Source: Streptomyces sp. ASQP_92 (GTDB lineage: Bacteria > Actinomycetota > Actinomycetes > Streptomycetales > Streptomycetaceae). Taken from it: a DNA stretch of 64,000 nucleotides. The notes under the pieces were generated by a model, which was not told the DNA's origin, did no database searches, and saw only the letters and a program-made list of their open reading frames with translations. Numbering within the stretch: the first letter of the stretch is position 1; every line of letters starts with the position of its first letter. This document shows positions 17,847 to 26,193 of this stretch, piece after piece. Where the stretch lies: assembly GCF_025399895.1 (NCBI RefSeq), contig NZ_JAODUA010000003.1, positions 310,001 to 374,000 of the forward strand. The letters run 5' to 3'. A program made the position numbers and the translations under genes.

Positions 17847-18884
17847 ATGCCTCGCTGGAAGGCGCTGCCGGAGGAACTCGACCCGCCGATACGGGAGTTC
17901 GCGGGCCATCTGCGCGGGCTGGTGGACCGCAGCGGGCTCAGCGTCGCCGCGGTCGCCGAGCGCACCGGATACAGCAAGACGTCGTGGGAGCGGTATCTCG
18001 GCGGCCGGCTCGTCGCCCCCCGGGCCGCCGTGCTCGCCCTCGCCGAGGTCACCGGCACCGACCCCGTCCGTCTGACCGCCCTGTGGGAGCCGGCCGAGCG
18101 GGCCTGGAGCCGTTCCGAGCGGCGGCACGACCGCGCCACGGAGGCCCTGCGCGTCGACCGGGCGCGGTCCGCGCCCGGCGGGCCCGGCCCGACCGGGGCG
18201 TCCGGCCGTGCGCCCGGCGGGGCACCGGGGAGAACGCCGGCCGGGACGCCGGGCGGGGTGCGTGCCCAGTCGCCCGGCGTGGGTGTCGCCGACCGCAGTC
18301 CGCCCGTGCGGCGCGCCCCCTCGCAGGCGCCCGGCCCCGGCCACGCCTGGCGCCGGATCGTCATGTTCCTGGCCGGCGTGATCGGCGCGCTCCTGGTCAT
18401 CACCTCCGCCGTGCTCCTGACCGACCTCGGCGCAAGCGACCCCGCGCCACGGGCCGAGCCGAGCCCGAGCCCCTCCGCGAAGGCGCCCGCGCCTCCCGTC
18501 GGCGTGCGGTGCGTCGCCGCCTCGTGCACCGGACAGGACCCCGAGGCGATGGGCTGCACCGACATGCGGGTGCAGACGGTCGGCAGCGCCAGGGTCGGTG
18601 CCGCGGTCGTCGAGGTGCGCTACAGCGGAACGTGCCGGGCCGCCTGGGCCCGGCTGCGGCAGGCCGTCCCCGGCGACCGGGCGCAGATCTTCGCGGCCGG
18701 TACGGAGGGCGGGACGGTGGTGGCCGACTCCTATCGCGACGTGTACACGAAGATGCTCGCCGTCGACGGCCCCGCGGCCGCGCGGTCGTGCGCCACGCTG
18801 AGGAACGGCCGGAGCGGATGCGCCCCGGGCCGGGCGCTCGCGAGCCCGTCCGGCGGGCCGGGAACGGCCGCCGGGGGCCATTGA
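17847..18884 (+). CDS. XRE-family regulator with membrane segment and DUF2690 domain
   Basis: 345 aa. Residues ~25-75 form an XRE helix-turn-helix (LSVAAVAERTGYSKTSWERYLGGR). A Pro/Gly/Arg-rich linker follows, then a membrane segment (IVMFLAGVIGALLVITSAVLL). The outer C-terminal domain has the DUF2690 pattern: C-T-G-x-D-P-x-x-M-G-C, V-x-T-V, and V-E-V-R-Y-S-x-x-C-x-A-A-W-A. This inside-out layout suggests a one-component sensor that reads an extracytoplasmic signal. ATG 17847 follows GAGGGGGAGCG; the frame is open to 17691. The ligand is unknown. Confidence 0.87.
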   Translation: MPRWKALPEELDPPIREFAGHLRGLVDRSGLSVAAVAERTGYSKTSWERYLGGRLVAPRAAVLALAEVTGTDPVRLTALWEPAERAWSRSERRHDRATEALRVDRARSAPGGPGPTGASGRAPGGAPGRTPAGTPGGVRAQSPGVGVADRSPPVRRAPSQAPGPGHAWRRIVMFLAGVIGALLVITSAVLLTDLGASDPAPRAEPSPSPSAKAPAPPVGVRCVAASCTGQDPEAMGCTDMRVQTVGSARVGAAVVEVRYSGTCRAAWARLRQAVPGDRAQIFAAGTEGGTVVADSYRDVYTKMLAVDGPAAARSCATLRNGRSGCAPGRALASPSGGPGTAAGGH

Positions 18885-18984
18885 GGTGAATCGGCAACGG
18901 CCACTACCGCTCGACGGGGGCGGCCCCTGCCGGTCGACCGTAACGGCCACCGCCGGTCAGCGGGAACGGCCACTACCGGTCAAT
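18863..18984 (+). repeat. Degenerate AACGGCC repeats before mdh
   Basis: AACGGCC occurs at 18863, 18896, 18942 and 18965. The last three extend into near copies of AACGGCCACTACCGGTC. The first copy lies in the end of the XRE/DUF2690 gene, the rest in the gap. Spacings of 33, 46 and 23 bp are not regular. It may be an operator array or decayed tandem sequence. Confidence 0.5.
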
Positions 18985-19001
18985 GATCGATCAGCGTGAG
19001 A

Positions 19002-19031
19002 CGTCCCACAGGCCTTGGGGGGTGTGGGACG
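19002..19031 (+). terminator. Hairpin upstream of mdh (terminator or operator)
   Basis: CGTCCCACA (19002-19010) pairs perfectly with TGTGGGACG (19023-19031) across a 12-nt loop. It could end the upstream regulator gene or be an operator for mdh, because a TAGCCT -10-like hexamer follows at 19044-19049. The rest of the gap up to 19171 shows nothing more apart from the RBS (ACGGAG). Confidence 0.5.
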
Positions 19032-19051
19032 CCCCGGGTCGGATAGCCTGA

Positions 19052-20161
<1,110 letters not shown>

Positions 20162-20193
20162 GCCCGGAGGAACGCCCGTTGAAGCATCCGTGA

Positions 20194-20224
20194 CGAAGCC
20201 CCGGCAGCCACTGCCGGGGCTTCG
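20194..20224. terminator. Terminator after mdh
   Basis: CGAAGCCCCGGCA (20194-20206) pairs perfectly with TGCCGGGGCTTCG (20212-20224) over a 5-nt loop. It lies between mdh and a convergent small gene and may serve both. Confidence 0.85.
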
Positions 20225-20235
20225 CCCGTTCCCGC

Positions 20236-20553
20236 CTACTCCCGCACCGCGTCCCTGGTCAGCTGGACGGCGGCGAGCAGGCTGAGCTCCGGCCGCGCCT
20301 GGCGCAGCGCCCTGACGGCCCGTACCGACTCGTCGTCGGGGCCCGTGTACCCGACCGAGGCGCGCTGCTCGCGCACCCAGCGGCCGCGCAGCTCGCGCTC
20401 GGGCCGCTCCGCCACCCGCTCGGCGATCTCCAGGGCCGCCGTCAGACCCGGCCGCTCGGCTTCACCGGCCTCCGTCAGCGCCTCGCGCAGCGCCCGCGTG
20501 ATCTCGTCCGCGTCCCGCAGCGCCAGTACCGAAAGCTCCTTGCGACCCCACAT
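20236..20553 (-). CDS. Small hypothetical protein
   Basis: 105 aa with no recognised motif. It is charged (many Arg, Glu and Ala), predicted to be mostly helical, and has no signal or membrane segment. ATG 20553 has GGGAG 7 nt upstream and the third-position GC bias is normal, so I accept it as coding. It diverges from an XRE regulator across a 51-bp gap with AT-rich TAGTACTTCTTATAC, so the two may share control. Confidence 0.6.
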   Translation of the reverse strand: MWGRKELSVLALRDADEITRALREALTEAGEAERPGLTAALEIAERVAERPERELRGRWVREQRASVGYTGPDDESVRAVRALRQARPELSLLAAVQLTRDAVRE

Positions 20554-20604
20554 GGGACTCCCCGCTCGTTGTGTTCCTGCTCCTCAATGTAGTACTTCTT
20601 ATAC

Positions 20605-20850
20605 ATGAGCGAGCAGGTGCACAACAGGTTGGCGATGGTGCGTGCCGAACGGAAGGTGTCGCGCCAGAGCCTGGCCGAGGCGGTGGGTGCCCACTACCAG
20701 ACCATCGGCTACATCGAGCGCGGGCAGTACAACCCGAGCCTCGACCTGGCGTTGAAGATCGCGCGGTATTTCGGCCTGCCGGTCGAGGCGCTGTTCTCCC
20801 TCGAACCGTTCCGCCCGCTCACCGACGAGGCCTACGGGAGGAACCAGTGA
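20605..20850 (+). CDS. Small XRE-family regulator
   Basis: 81 aa, essentially one helix-turn-helix: SRQSLAEAVGAHYQTIGYIERGQYNPSLDLALKIARYFGLPVE, of the YozG type. ATG 20605 follows TAGTACTTCTTATAC directly and lacks a Shine-Dalgarno, so the mRNA may be leaderless. It overlaps the next membrane-protein gene by 4 nt (GTGA). Such small XRE regulators commonly sit with a short membrane protein and control the pair. Confidence 0.88.
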   Translation: MSEQVHNRLAMVRAERKVSRQSLAEAVGAHYQTIGYIERGQYNPSLDLALKIARYFGLPVEALFSLEPFRPLTDEAYGRNQ

Positions 20851-21329
20851 GCGAGGCCCAACTGACGCGCTACGACCGCCGGATGCAGGCGATCATGAAC
20901 CGGCGGGAGGCGGTGGCGTTGTACGCGACCGCGGCGCGGCGCCGGACCGTGGTCGCGGTCCACGTCCTGCTGACCGCCGCGTCCGTGGCGAGCTGGGGGC
21001 GCCACCCCTTCGTGCTGCTGGCGCTGCTGCTGCCGTGGTGCGTGGCCACCGGCGCCATCAACGCCGCCACGCGCGGCCTGCTCGAACTGCGCCGCCGGGC
21101 CCTGGACGAGCGCCAGCGCGCCGAGCGCATCGAAGTGCTGGCCCGCGCGCACCGCCTCACCACGGCGCTGCTGCTCGTCACCGTCCTGGCCGTCGGCGGA
21201 TACGGCCTGGCGGGCGGGGACCTGACGGGTGTGGTCCTTCGGGTGCTGCTCGGCGTCCTGGTCGTGCACTGGCTGATGCCGATGTGGGTGGCGGGCCTGC
21301 GCGCCCAGGACGAGCCGGAGGACGAGTAG
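20847..21329 (+). CDS. Small membrane protein paired with the XRE regulator
   Basis: 160 aa. Four hydrophobic segments in two hairpins are separated by a charged loop (VVAVHVLLTAASVASWG, FVLLALLLPWCVATGA, ALLLVTVLAVGGYGLAG, VLRVLLGVLVVHWLMPMWV). The N-terminus is basic. GTG 20847 lies in the regulator's stop and follows GGGAGGAACCA. I do not recognise the family beyond its resemblance to DUF2178-like partners of small XRE regulators. A strong hairpin follows. Confidence 0.82.
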   Translation: MSEAQLTRYDRRMQAIMNRREAVALYATAARRRTVVAVHVLLTAASVASWGRHPFVLLALLLPWCVATGAINAATRGLLELRRRALDERQRAERIEVLARAHRLTTALLLVTVLAVGGYGLAGGDLTGVVLRVLLGVLVVHWLMPMWVAGLRAQDEPEDE

Positions 21330-21345
21330 CGGTACGCGGACGCAC

Positions 21346-21376
21346 GGGTGCCCCGGCCGCACCGGCCGGGGCACCC
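21346..21376. terminator. Terminator between convergent genes
   Basis: GGGTGCCCCGGCC (21346-21358) pairs perfectly with GGCCGGGGCACCC (21364-21376) over a 5-nt loop, between the plus-strand membrane-protein gene and the minus-strand PEP-mutase-like gene. Confidence 0.85.
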
Positions 21377-21392
21377 TCACATCCGCGCGCCG

Positions 21393-22121
21393 CTACAACT
21401 CGCGCACCTGGCGGGCGATGTCGCGCACCGCCTGCGCCGCGCGGATCTGGAGGCCGGGCCCGAACGTGATGCGGCCCGCGCCCAACTCGCCGAGGCGGCG
21501 CGGCCCGGGGGCGTCCGGCAGGACCGCCATGTTGACCGGCACCGGAACGGCCGCCGCGATCTTCGGCAGGTGCTCCGGCGGCGCGGCGAACGGGTACACG
21601 CCGTCCGCGCCCGCCGCCACATAAGCCCGGGCCCGCGCGATCGCCGCGTCGAGCTCGGGCACACCGCGCAGATAGGTGTCGACGCGGGCGTTGATGAACA
21701 GCGCGTCGCCCGCCTCCGCCCGCACCTCGGCCAGCCAGTCGGCGTGCCGGGCCGGGTCCTTGAGGACGCCCTCGGCGGAGTCCTCCAGATTGCAGCCGAC
21801 CGCGCCCGTCTCCAGGAGCCGGGCCACCAACTCCTTGGGCGCCAGGCCGTAACCGCCCTCGACGTCCGCCGAGACCGGGACCGAGACCGACCGTACGATC
21901 CGGGCGACGGCGGCGAACATCTCGTCCGCCGGGGTCGCGCCGTCCTCGTACCCCAGGGACGCCGCGACCCCCGCGCTCGGCGTCGCCAGGGCGGGGAAGC
22001 CCGCCTCCTCGAAGACCCGCGCGCTGGCCGCGTCCCAGGGTCCCGGCAGGACCAGCGGGTCGCCCGGGGCCCGGCCCTGGTGCAGGGCGCGGAAGGCGGC
22101 GGCGGGGTTGGGCTGTGCCAT
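21393..22121 (-). CDS. Isocitrate lyase / PEP mutase family protein
   Basis: 242 aa. It has the family layout: VLPGPWDAASARVFEEAGFPALATPSAGVAASLG at the start, metal-binding acidic residues in VSADVEGGYG, CNLEDSAEG, and INARVDTYL. These enzymes cleave or make C-C or C-P bonds next to a carboxylate (oxaloacetase, methylisocitrate lyase, PEP mutase). The K-K-C-G-H lyase loop is absent, so it is not isocitrate or methylisocitrate lyase proper. ATG 22121 follows AGGAGAGACGCC. The substrate cannot be predicted. Confidence 0.87.
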   Translation of the reverse strand: MAQPNPAAAFRALHQGRAPGDPLVLPGPWDAASARVFEEAGFPALATPSAGVAASLGYEDGATPADEMFAAVARIVRSVSVPVSADVEGGYGLAPKELVARLLETGAVGCNLEDSAEGVLKDPARHADWLAEVRAEAGDALFINARVDTYLRGVPELDAAIARARAYVAAGADGVYPFAAPPEHLPKIAAAVPVPVNMAVLPDAPGPRRLGELGAGRITFGPGLQIRAAQAVRDIARQVREL

Positions 22122-22201
22122 GGCGTCTCTCCTGGTGCTGTGCGGTGCCGCGCGGCTCATGTGAAGCGGCCCGGCGAACTGTAACTCCCCTGGAGCCAGG
22201 G

Positions 22202-22699
22202 TCACTTGTACATGCCGGGGGTGTAGTGGCCCGGCACCCCGCGGGTGGTCACGCCGAAGCGGTTCCAGGCGTTGATGACGGTGATGGCGGCGATGAGGTG
22301 CGCCAGCTCGGCCTCGTCGAAGTGCTGGGCGGCGCGCTCGTACACCTCGTCCGGGACGAAGCCGTCGGTGAGCACCGTGACCGCCTCGGTCAGCGCGAGG
22401 GCCGCGAGCTCCTTCTCGGTGTAGAAGTGCGCGGACTCCTCCCAGGCGCTGAGCTGGACGATCCGCTCCACCGATTCGCCGGCCGCGAGCGCGTCCTTGG
22501 TGTGCATGTCCAGGCACAGGGCGCAGTGGTTGAGCTGCGAGGCCCGGATCTTGACCAGCTCGGCGATCACCGGGTCGAGGCCCTGCTCGGCGGCGGCGTT
22601 CAGCTTGATCATGGCCTTGTAGACCTCGGGCGCGGCCTTGGCCCAGGGGAGGCGGGGGGCGTGCTCGGGTGCGTAGGTCTTGCTCTCGTTCGTGGTCAT
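22202..22699 (-). CDS. AhpD-like carboxymuconolactone decarboxylase family protein
   Basis: 165 aa. It carries the AhpD-type redox centre C-A-L-C-L-D-M-H (CxxC with a following His) near residue 60, then EELAALALTEAVTVL-like helices and a C-terminal AWNRFG. Members reduce peroxides or act in general redox protection. It lies 80 bp downstream of the PEP-mutase-like start and faces the MocR regulator across 46 bp, so that regulator probably controls it. ATG 22699 was chosen because the conserved domain begins ~15 residues later. Confidence 0.88.
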   Translation of the reverse strand: MTTNESKTYAPEHAPRLPWAKAAPEVYKAMIKLNAAAEQGLDPVIAELVKIRASQLNHCALCLDMHTKDALAAGESVERIVQLSAWEESAHFYTEKELAALALTEAVTVLTDGFVPDEVYERAAQHFDEAELAHLIAAITVINAWNRFGVTTRGVPGHYTPGMYK

Positions 22700-22705
22700 G
22701 GAACG

Positions 22706-22728
22706 ACCGTACGGTTCGTGTGGCACAC
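22706..22728. promoter_or_regulatory. Palindromes between ahpD-like and mocR-like genes
   Basis: The 46-bp divergent gap holds a perfect palindrome ACCGTACGGT (22706-22715) followed by an 11-bp element GTGTGGCACAC (22718-22728) with short inverted ends. MocR regulators usually bind next to their own gene and repress or activate the divergent partner, so this is a likely operator. Confidence 0.45.
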
Positions 22729-22745
22729 GGGTATGGTCCATTCCC

Positions 22746-24167
22746 ATGGTGAAATCCCGGGCCACTTCGACCCCAACAATCGGTGTCGATCTCCACCTCG
22801 ACCTGAAGGGCGCGGGCCTGCGCTCGGGGCTGATGGACGCGCTGCGCGAGGCCGTACGCGGCGGACGGCTCGCCCCCGGCACCCGGCTGCCCTCCTCGCG
22901 CACCCTCGCCGCGGACCTAGGCATCGCCCGCAACACGGTCGCCGACGCCTACGCCGAGCTGGTCGCGGAGGGCTGGCTCACCGCCCGCCAGGGGTCGGGG
23001 ACGCGGGTGGCCCAGCGCGCCGCGGCCCGCCCCGACCGCGGCCACGTCCACCGGCTGCCGACCCGCCGCAAGCCCACCTACAACCTGATGGCGGGCTCGC
23101 CCGACCTCGCCTCCTTTCCGCGCGCCGAGTGGCTCAAGGCGGCCCGCCGGGCGCTCACGGCGGCCCCGCACGACGCCTTCGGCTTCGGCGATCCACGCGG
23201 CCGCATCGAGCTGCGCACGGTCCTCGCGGACTACCTGGCGCGCTCGCGCGGCGTGTACGCCTCCCCGGACCGCATCGTCATCTGCTCCGGGTTCGTGCAC
23301 GGCCTGATGCTGATGGGCCGGGTGCTGCGGGCGCGCCGGGTGCGGGAGGTGGCGGTCGAGGCGTACGGGCTCGACTTCCACTGGAAGCTGCTCACCGACG
23401 CGGGACTGCGCACCCCGCCGCTCCCGATGGACGAACAGGGCACCCGCACCGACGAGTTGGGGACGAACAAAGGGGTGGGGGCGGTGCTCATGACGCCCGC
23501 GCACCAGTTCCCGATCGGCGTTCCGCTGCTGCCGGACCGGCGCGCCGCCGCCGTCGACTGGGCGCGCGCCACGGGCGGGCTGATCCTGGAGGACGACTAC
23601 GACGGCGAGTTCCGCTACGACCGCCAGCCGGTCGGCGCGCTGCAAGGACTCGACCCCGAGCACGTCGTCTACATCGGCACCGCCAGCAAGTCCCTCGCGC
23701 CGGGCCTGCGCCTTGGCTGGATGGTGCTGCCCGAGCACCTGGTGGACGAGGTCGCCGAGGGCAAGGGCCTGTCCGACTGGACCTGCGGCGTACTCGACCA
23801 GCTCACCCTCGCCGAGTTCATCGGCTCCGGCGCCTACGACCGCCATGTGCGCGGCATGCGGCTGCACTACCGGCGCCGCCGCGACCAGTTGGTGGCCGCG
23901 ATCGCCGAGCGGGCACCCGACGCGCGGGTCAGCGGCATCGCGGCCGGCCTGCACGCCCTCGTGGAACTTCCGCCCGGCACGGAACGCTCCATCGTGCAGG
24001 CCGCCACCTGGCAGGGCCTGGCCCTGGAGGGCCTCTCCCGCTTCCGCCACCCCCAACTCCCGCACGGCCGCGAGGCGTTGGTGGTCGGCTACGGCACCCC
24101 GCCGGACTCGGCGTGGACGGGTGCGCTCGACGCGCTTCTGCGCGTACTGGCGGCGGTGGGGGCGTGA
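22746..24167 (+). CDS. MocR-type regulator (GntR HTH + aminotransferase domain)
   Basis: 473 aa, typical length. The N-terminal ~75 residues are a GntR winged helix (PGTRLPSSRTLAADLGIARNT, then GWLTARQGSGTRVA). The rest is a fold-type-I aminotransferase domain with the PLP lysine in YIGTASKSLAPGLRLGW at about residue 315 and the PLP-binding aspartate in LILEDDYDGEFRYD. MocR proteins use PLP or an amino-compound adduct as effector. ATG 22746 is close to the divergent ahpD-like start at 22699, its likely target. The PdxR type is possible but there is no pdxS/T nearby. Confidence 0.92.
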   Translation: MVKSRATSTPTIGVDLHLDLKGAGLRSGLMDALREAVRGGRLAPGTRLPSSRTLAADLGIARNTVADAYAELVAEGWLTARQGSGTRVAQRAAARPDRGHVHRLPTRRKPTYNLMAGSPDLASFPRAEWLKAARRALTAAPHDAFGFGDPRGRIELRTVLADYLARSRGVYASPDRIVICSGFVHGLMLMGRVLRARRVREVAVEAYGLDFHWKLLTDAGLRTPPLPMDEQGTRTDELGTNKGVGAVLMTPAHQFPIGVPLLPDRRAAAVDWARATGGLILEDDYDGEFRYDRQPVGALQGLDPEHVVYIGTASKSLAPGLRLGWMVLPEHLVDEVAEGKGLSDWTCGVLDQLTLAEFIGSGAYDRHVRGMRLHYRRRRDQLVAAIAERAPDARVSGIAAGLHALVELPPGTERSIVQAATWQGLALEGLSRFRHPQLPHGREALVVGYGTPPDSAWTGALDALLRVLAAVGA

Positions 24168-24193
24168 GGGACCCGGGGCTGGTCTCGCTCTGG

Positions 24194-25369
24194 CTAGGCG
24201 GGAACCGGGTTGTCGGGCGAGTCGAGCCAGACCCGTTCGCCGTTCCTGTCGACGGTGGTTCCGAAGCGAGCGAGGCCGGGCCGCCCTTGGCCCGTCCACC
24301 AGTGGTACGCGGCCTCCGATTCGTCCCAGAGCCGGCGTGACCCTGACTGCCATACGCGGGTAGCGGCCCGGTCCCGGAACTGTGCGCAGGCCCAGGAGTG
24401 GTCCGTCAGCCCGTAGAACCAGACGGCGCGCGTACCTTCGTCTCTGTCGGCGACGACGCGAACGCAGTCCCGGACACACAGGCCGACCACGAAGTCCTGG
24501 ACGCTGAATCGACCGCCCAGGAACTCTTCCTCCGTGACCGTGCTCGATGATGCGTCGCCATCGGCCACGCTGCCCGTCACGTACTCGGCGTGCCGCACGA
24601 GTGGTTGACGCTGAGCACGCGCCTTCATGAACTCGACGGGCCCGGTGAACAGCCCCGACGCGCTCTTGCCGTCGTCGGCGACGACCAGCCGGGCCACAGC
24701 GTCTCCGTTGCTGTAGTGGGTCCCCCACGGCGTCACGATGATTCCGCCGGGGCGGGACTGCTCAACCCATGCGTAGGGGATGGATCGCAGCCCACATGTC
24801 GCGATGACGCGGTCGTACGGCGCCCCCTCGGCGTATCCGCGGAGCCCGTCACCGGTCACCACGGACACCGGAAGACCGAACAGGTTGAGTGCCGTACGGG
24901 CGTCGGCCGCGACGCCGGGGTCCAGTTCAACGCTGACGACGTTTTCAGGCCCCAGCCGGTGCGCGAGCAGTGCGGCGTTCCAGCCGGTGCCGGTGCCGAC
25001 GTCCAAGACGCGATGACCCGGCTTCACGTCCAGGTCGGCGAGCATCCGGAAGACGACGGAGGGCATGGACGCCGATGAGGTGGACACGGTTCCGGGATCG
25101 GTGCCGGTGTGCTTGCCGTCGTCCCATTGAGTCACCACAGGAACGTCCGAGTCCGCGTATCCGTACCACGCCTCCGGATCGTCCGTGCGTGACACGAGAA
25201 CGCTTTGTCCCGTCTCCATGTCCCACGGCCAGATGCGGTCGGGGAGGAAGCTGGAGCGCGGAACGGCGGTGAAGGTCGGTGCCCACTCCGGAGTGAGCGC
25301 GCCTCCAGACATGAGGACACGCCCCAGCTCTTCGCGGCTGGGGCGCCCCTGGTGTGCGTTGGCGGCCAC
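24194..25369 (-). CDS. PIMT-like protein methyltransferase with C-terminal extension
   Basis: 391 aa. The first ~230 residues match protein L-isoaspartate O-methyltransferases: VPRSSFLPD, a Ser/Thr-rich SSASMPSVVFRMLADL, the SAM motif VLDVGTGTGWNAALLAHRL, VVSVELDP and a V-x-x-G-D-G motif. A ~160-residue extension follows that ordinary Pcm (about 210 aa) lacks; similar extensions occur in methyltransferases of RiPP maturation systems. No ATP-grasp or lanthipeptide enzyme is nearby. GTG 25369 starts 3 nt after an 11-codon ORF and has only a weak RBS, so translation is probably coupled. It ends the small operon that begins at 26066. Confidence 0.85.
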   Translation of the reverse strand: MAANAHQGRPSREELGRVLMSGGALTPEWAPTFTAVPRSSFLPDRIWPWDMETGQSVLVSRTDDPEAWYGYADSDVPVVTQWDDGKHTGTDPGTVSTSSASMPSVVFRMLADLDVKPGHRVLDVGTGTGWNAALLAHRLGPENVVSVELDPGVAADARTALNLFGLPVSVVTGDGLRGYAEGAPYDRVIATCGLRSIPYAWVEQSRPGGIIVTPWGTHYSNGDAVARLVVADDGKSASGLFTGPVEFMKARAQRQPLVRHAEYVTGSVADGDASSSTVTEEEFLGGRFSVQDFVVGLCVRDCVRVVADRDEGTRAVWFYGLTDHSWACAQFRDRAATRVWQSGSRRLWDESEAAYHWWTGQGRPGLARFGTTVDRNGERVWLDSPDNPVPA

Positions 25370-25372
25370 TGG

Positions 25373-25408
25373 CTAAGCGGCCTTCCCGTTGGCGAAAGTG
25401 ATGTCCAT
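25373..25408 (-). CDS. 11-residue mini-ORF coupled to the PIMT-like gene
   Basis: ATG 25408 has a very good Shine-Dalgarno (AAGGAG, ~7 nt upstream) and encodes MDITFANGKAA before TAG at 25375-25373, three bases before the methyltransferase GTG. The RBS is better than those of most genes around it, which argues for real translation. The peptide has an Asp near its start and an Asn-Gly, the classic isoaspartate-forming pair. It could be a leader that only couples translation, or a minimal peptide substrate of the PIMT-like enzyme. The second is speculation. No signal or known precursor family was recognised. Confidence 0.5.
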   Translation of the reverse strand: MDITFANGKAA

Positions 25409-25435
25409 GGTGCTCTCCTTCTTCGGCGCTGTCGC

Positions 25436-25465
25436 CGTTCCGTTCCGTTTCGTTCCGTTCCGTAT
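25436..25465. repeat. 5-bp tandem repeat in the PIMT-operon leader
   Basis: Six 5-bp units read CGTTC CGTTC CGTTT CGTTC CGTTC CGTAT on the plus strand (GAACG on the transcribed strand). They lie just upstream of the mini-ORF's RBS, in a non-coding stretch after the 82-aa gene. Such a tract could change length by slippage. Confidence 0.75.
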
Positions 25466-25521
25466 GAACGGGTTCTTGCCCGCCCCTGCCGAGTCCGAGC
25501 CACCGCTGCCGGCCCCCTCGG

Positions 25522-25770
25522 CTAGGTGCGCCCCAGAGTCTGAGAGAGGAAGTTCCTTCGCTCCGGCCGGCGGTCCCCGGGGTGGCCCAACAGCGCGTGC
25601 AACGCCCCGAGTTCCACCGCGAAATCGACCAGGTGGGGGTCGTGCTCGTCCACCGCCGCGTACAGCACCTCGACGACCATGGCGCAGGCGGGACACGTCC
25701 CCGGGTCGACATTGCCGGGCCGCCGAGCACTGAAGTCCATAGCGTGAAGATCAGCGAGACACAGCGTCAT
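25522..25770 (-). CDS. Small hypothetical protein with a CPAC motif
   Basis: 82 aa. Seen: GTCPACAMVVEVLYAAVDEHDPHLVDFAVELGALHALLG-like helical text with one C-x-x-C pair near residue 27 and several His/Asp, so metal binding is possible. ATG 25770 has AAGGAG upstream and overlaps the stop of the preceding gene (ATGA). About 110 bp of leader without a gene separate it from the mini-ORF. No family recognised. Confidence 0.7.
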   Translation of the reverse strand: MTLCLADLHAMDFSARRPGNVDPGTCPACAMVVEVLYAAVDEHDPHLVDFAVELGALHALLGHPGDRRPERRNFLSQTLGRT

Positions 25771-26066
25771 ACGTCGCCGCTCCTTGCTCCTTGCCCGTGC
25801 CCCTGCCCGTGCCCGGACAAGTGTTCACGGATGATCTCTGTTGCCTGTCGGACCCCCAGGGGACTGCCCGTCCCATGAGCCCGCGCCCGTGCTTTGCTCG
25901 CGGCTGCACAGATGGCACAGCCCGGGCCCAACGCGGCTCCCTGGAGTGGTTGTTGTGCGTCAGTCATTTCCCATCCCAGCGCTACGCGAACGGTCTGGCC
26001 GTTCGCCGGCCCCTCGGCGGACACCTCGGCCTGGCAGGTCCGGCAAGCGACGCCGTTGGAGTCCAC
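25767..26066 (-). CDS. Small cysteine-containing hypothetical protein
   Basis: 99 aa, first gene of the operon that ends with the PIMT-like gene. It has two C-x-x-C pairs: CRTC near residue 8 and CAIC near residue 50. The tail is His/Gly/Gln-rich (SGHGQGHGQG). GTG 26066 follows GGAGGGAGACGAGCC, a strong RBS. It diverges from the HTH/TPR regulator at 26194. The paired Cys suggest a small zinc or redox protein, which is inference only. Confidence 0.68.
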   Translation of the reverse strand: MDSNGVACRTCQAEVSAEGPANGQTVRVALGWEMTDAQQPLQGAALGPGCAICAAASKARARAHGTGSPLGVRQATEIIREHLSGHGQGHGQGARSGDV

Positions 26067-26193
26067 GGCTCGTCTCCCTCCGTTGGTGACCTCTCCTGCC
26101 TCTACGCAACCGCACGACCACGCACGGCGGTACCGTTGAGAAGCGCACGAGGATTAAGAGCGTTAAGCGCCGCGCATGGGGAGTTGAACGACC

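Noticed and set aside
25373..25696. A 107-codon frame that contains the mini-ORF in phase
   Set aside because: Its first part overlaps the 82-aa gene, and the middle uses atypical codons (CTT, CCT, TCA, CTA) across the tandem repeat. The only start with a good RBS is ATG 25408.
24194..26066. Lanthipeptide (FxLD) or ATP-grasp RiPP cluster
   Set aside because: The methyltransferase resembles those systems, but there is no lanthionine synthetase, ATP-grasp enzyme or normal-length precursor with an FxLD-type leader nearby.
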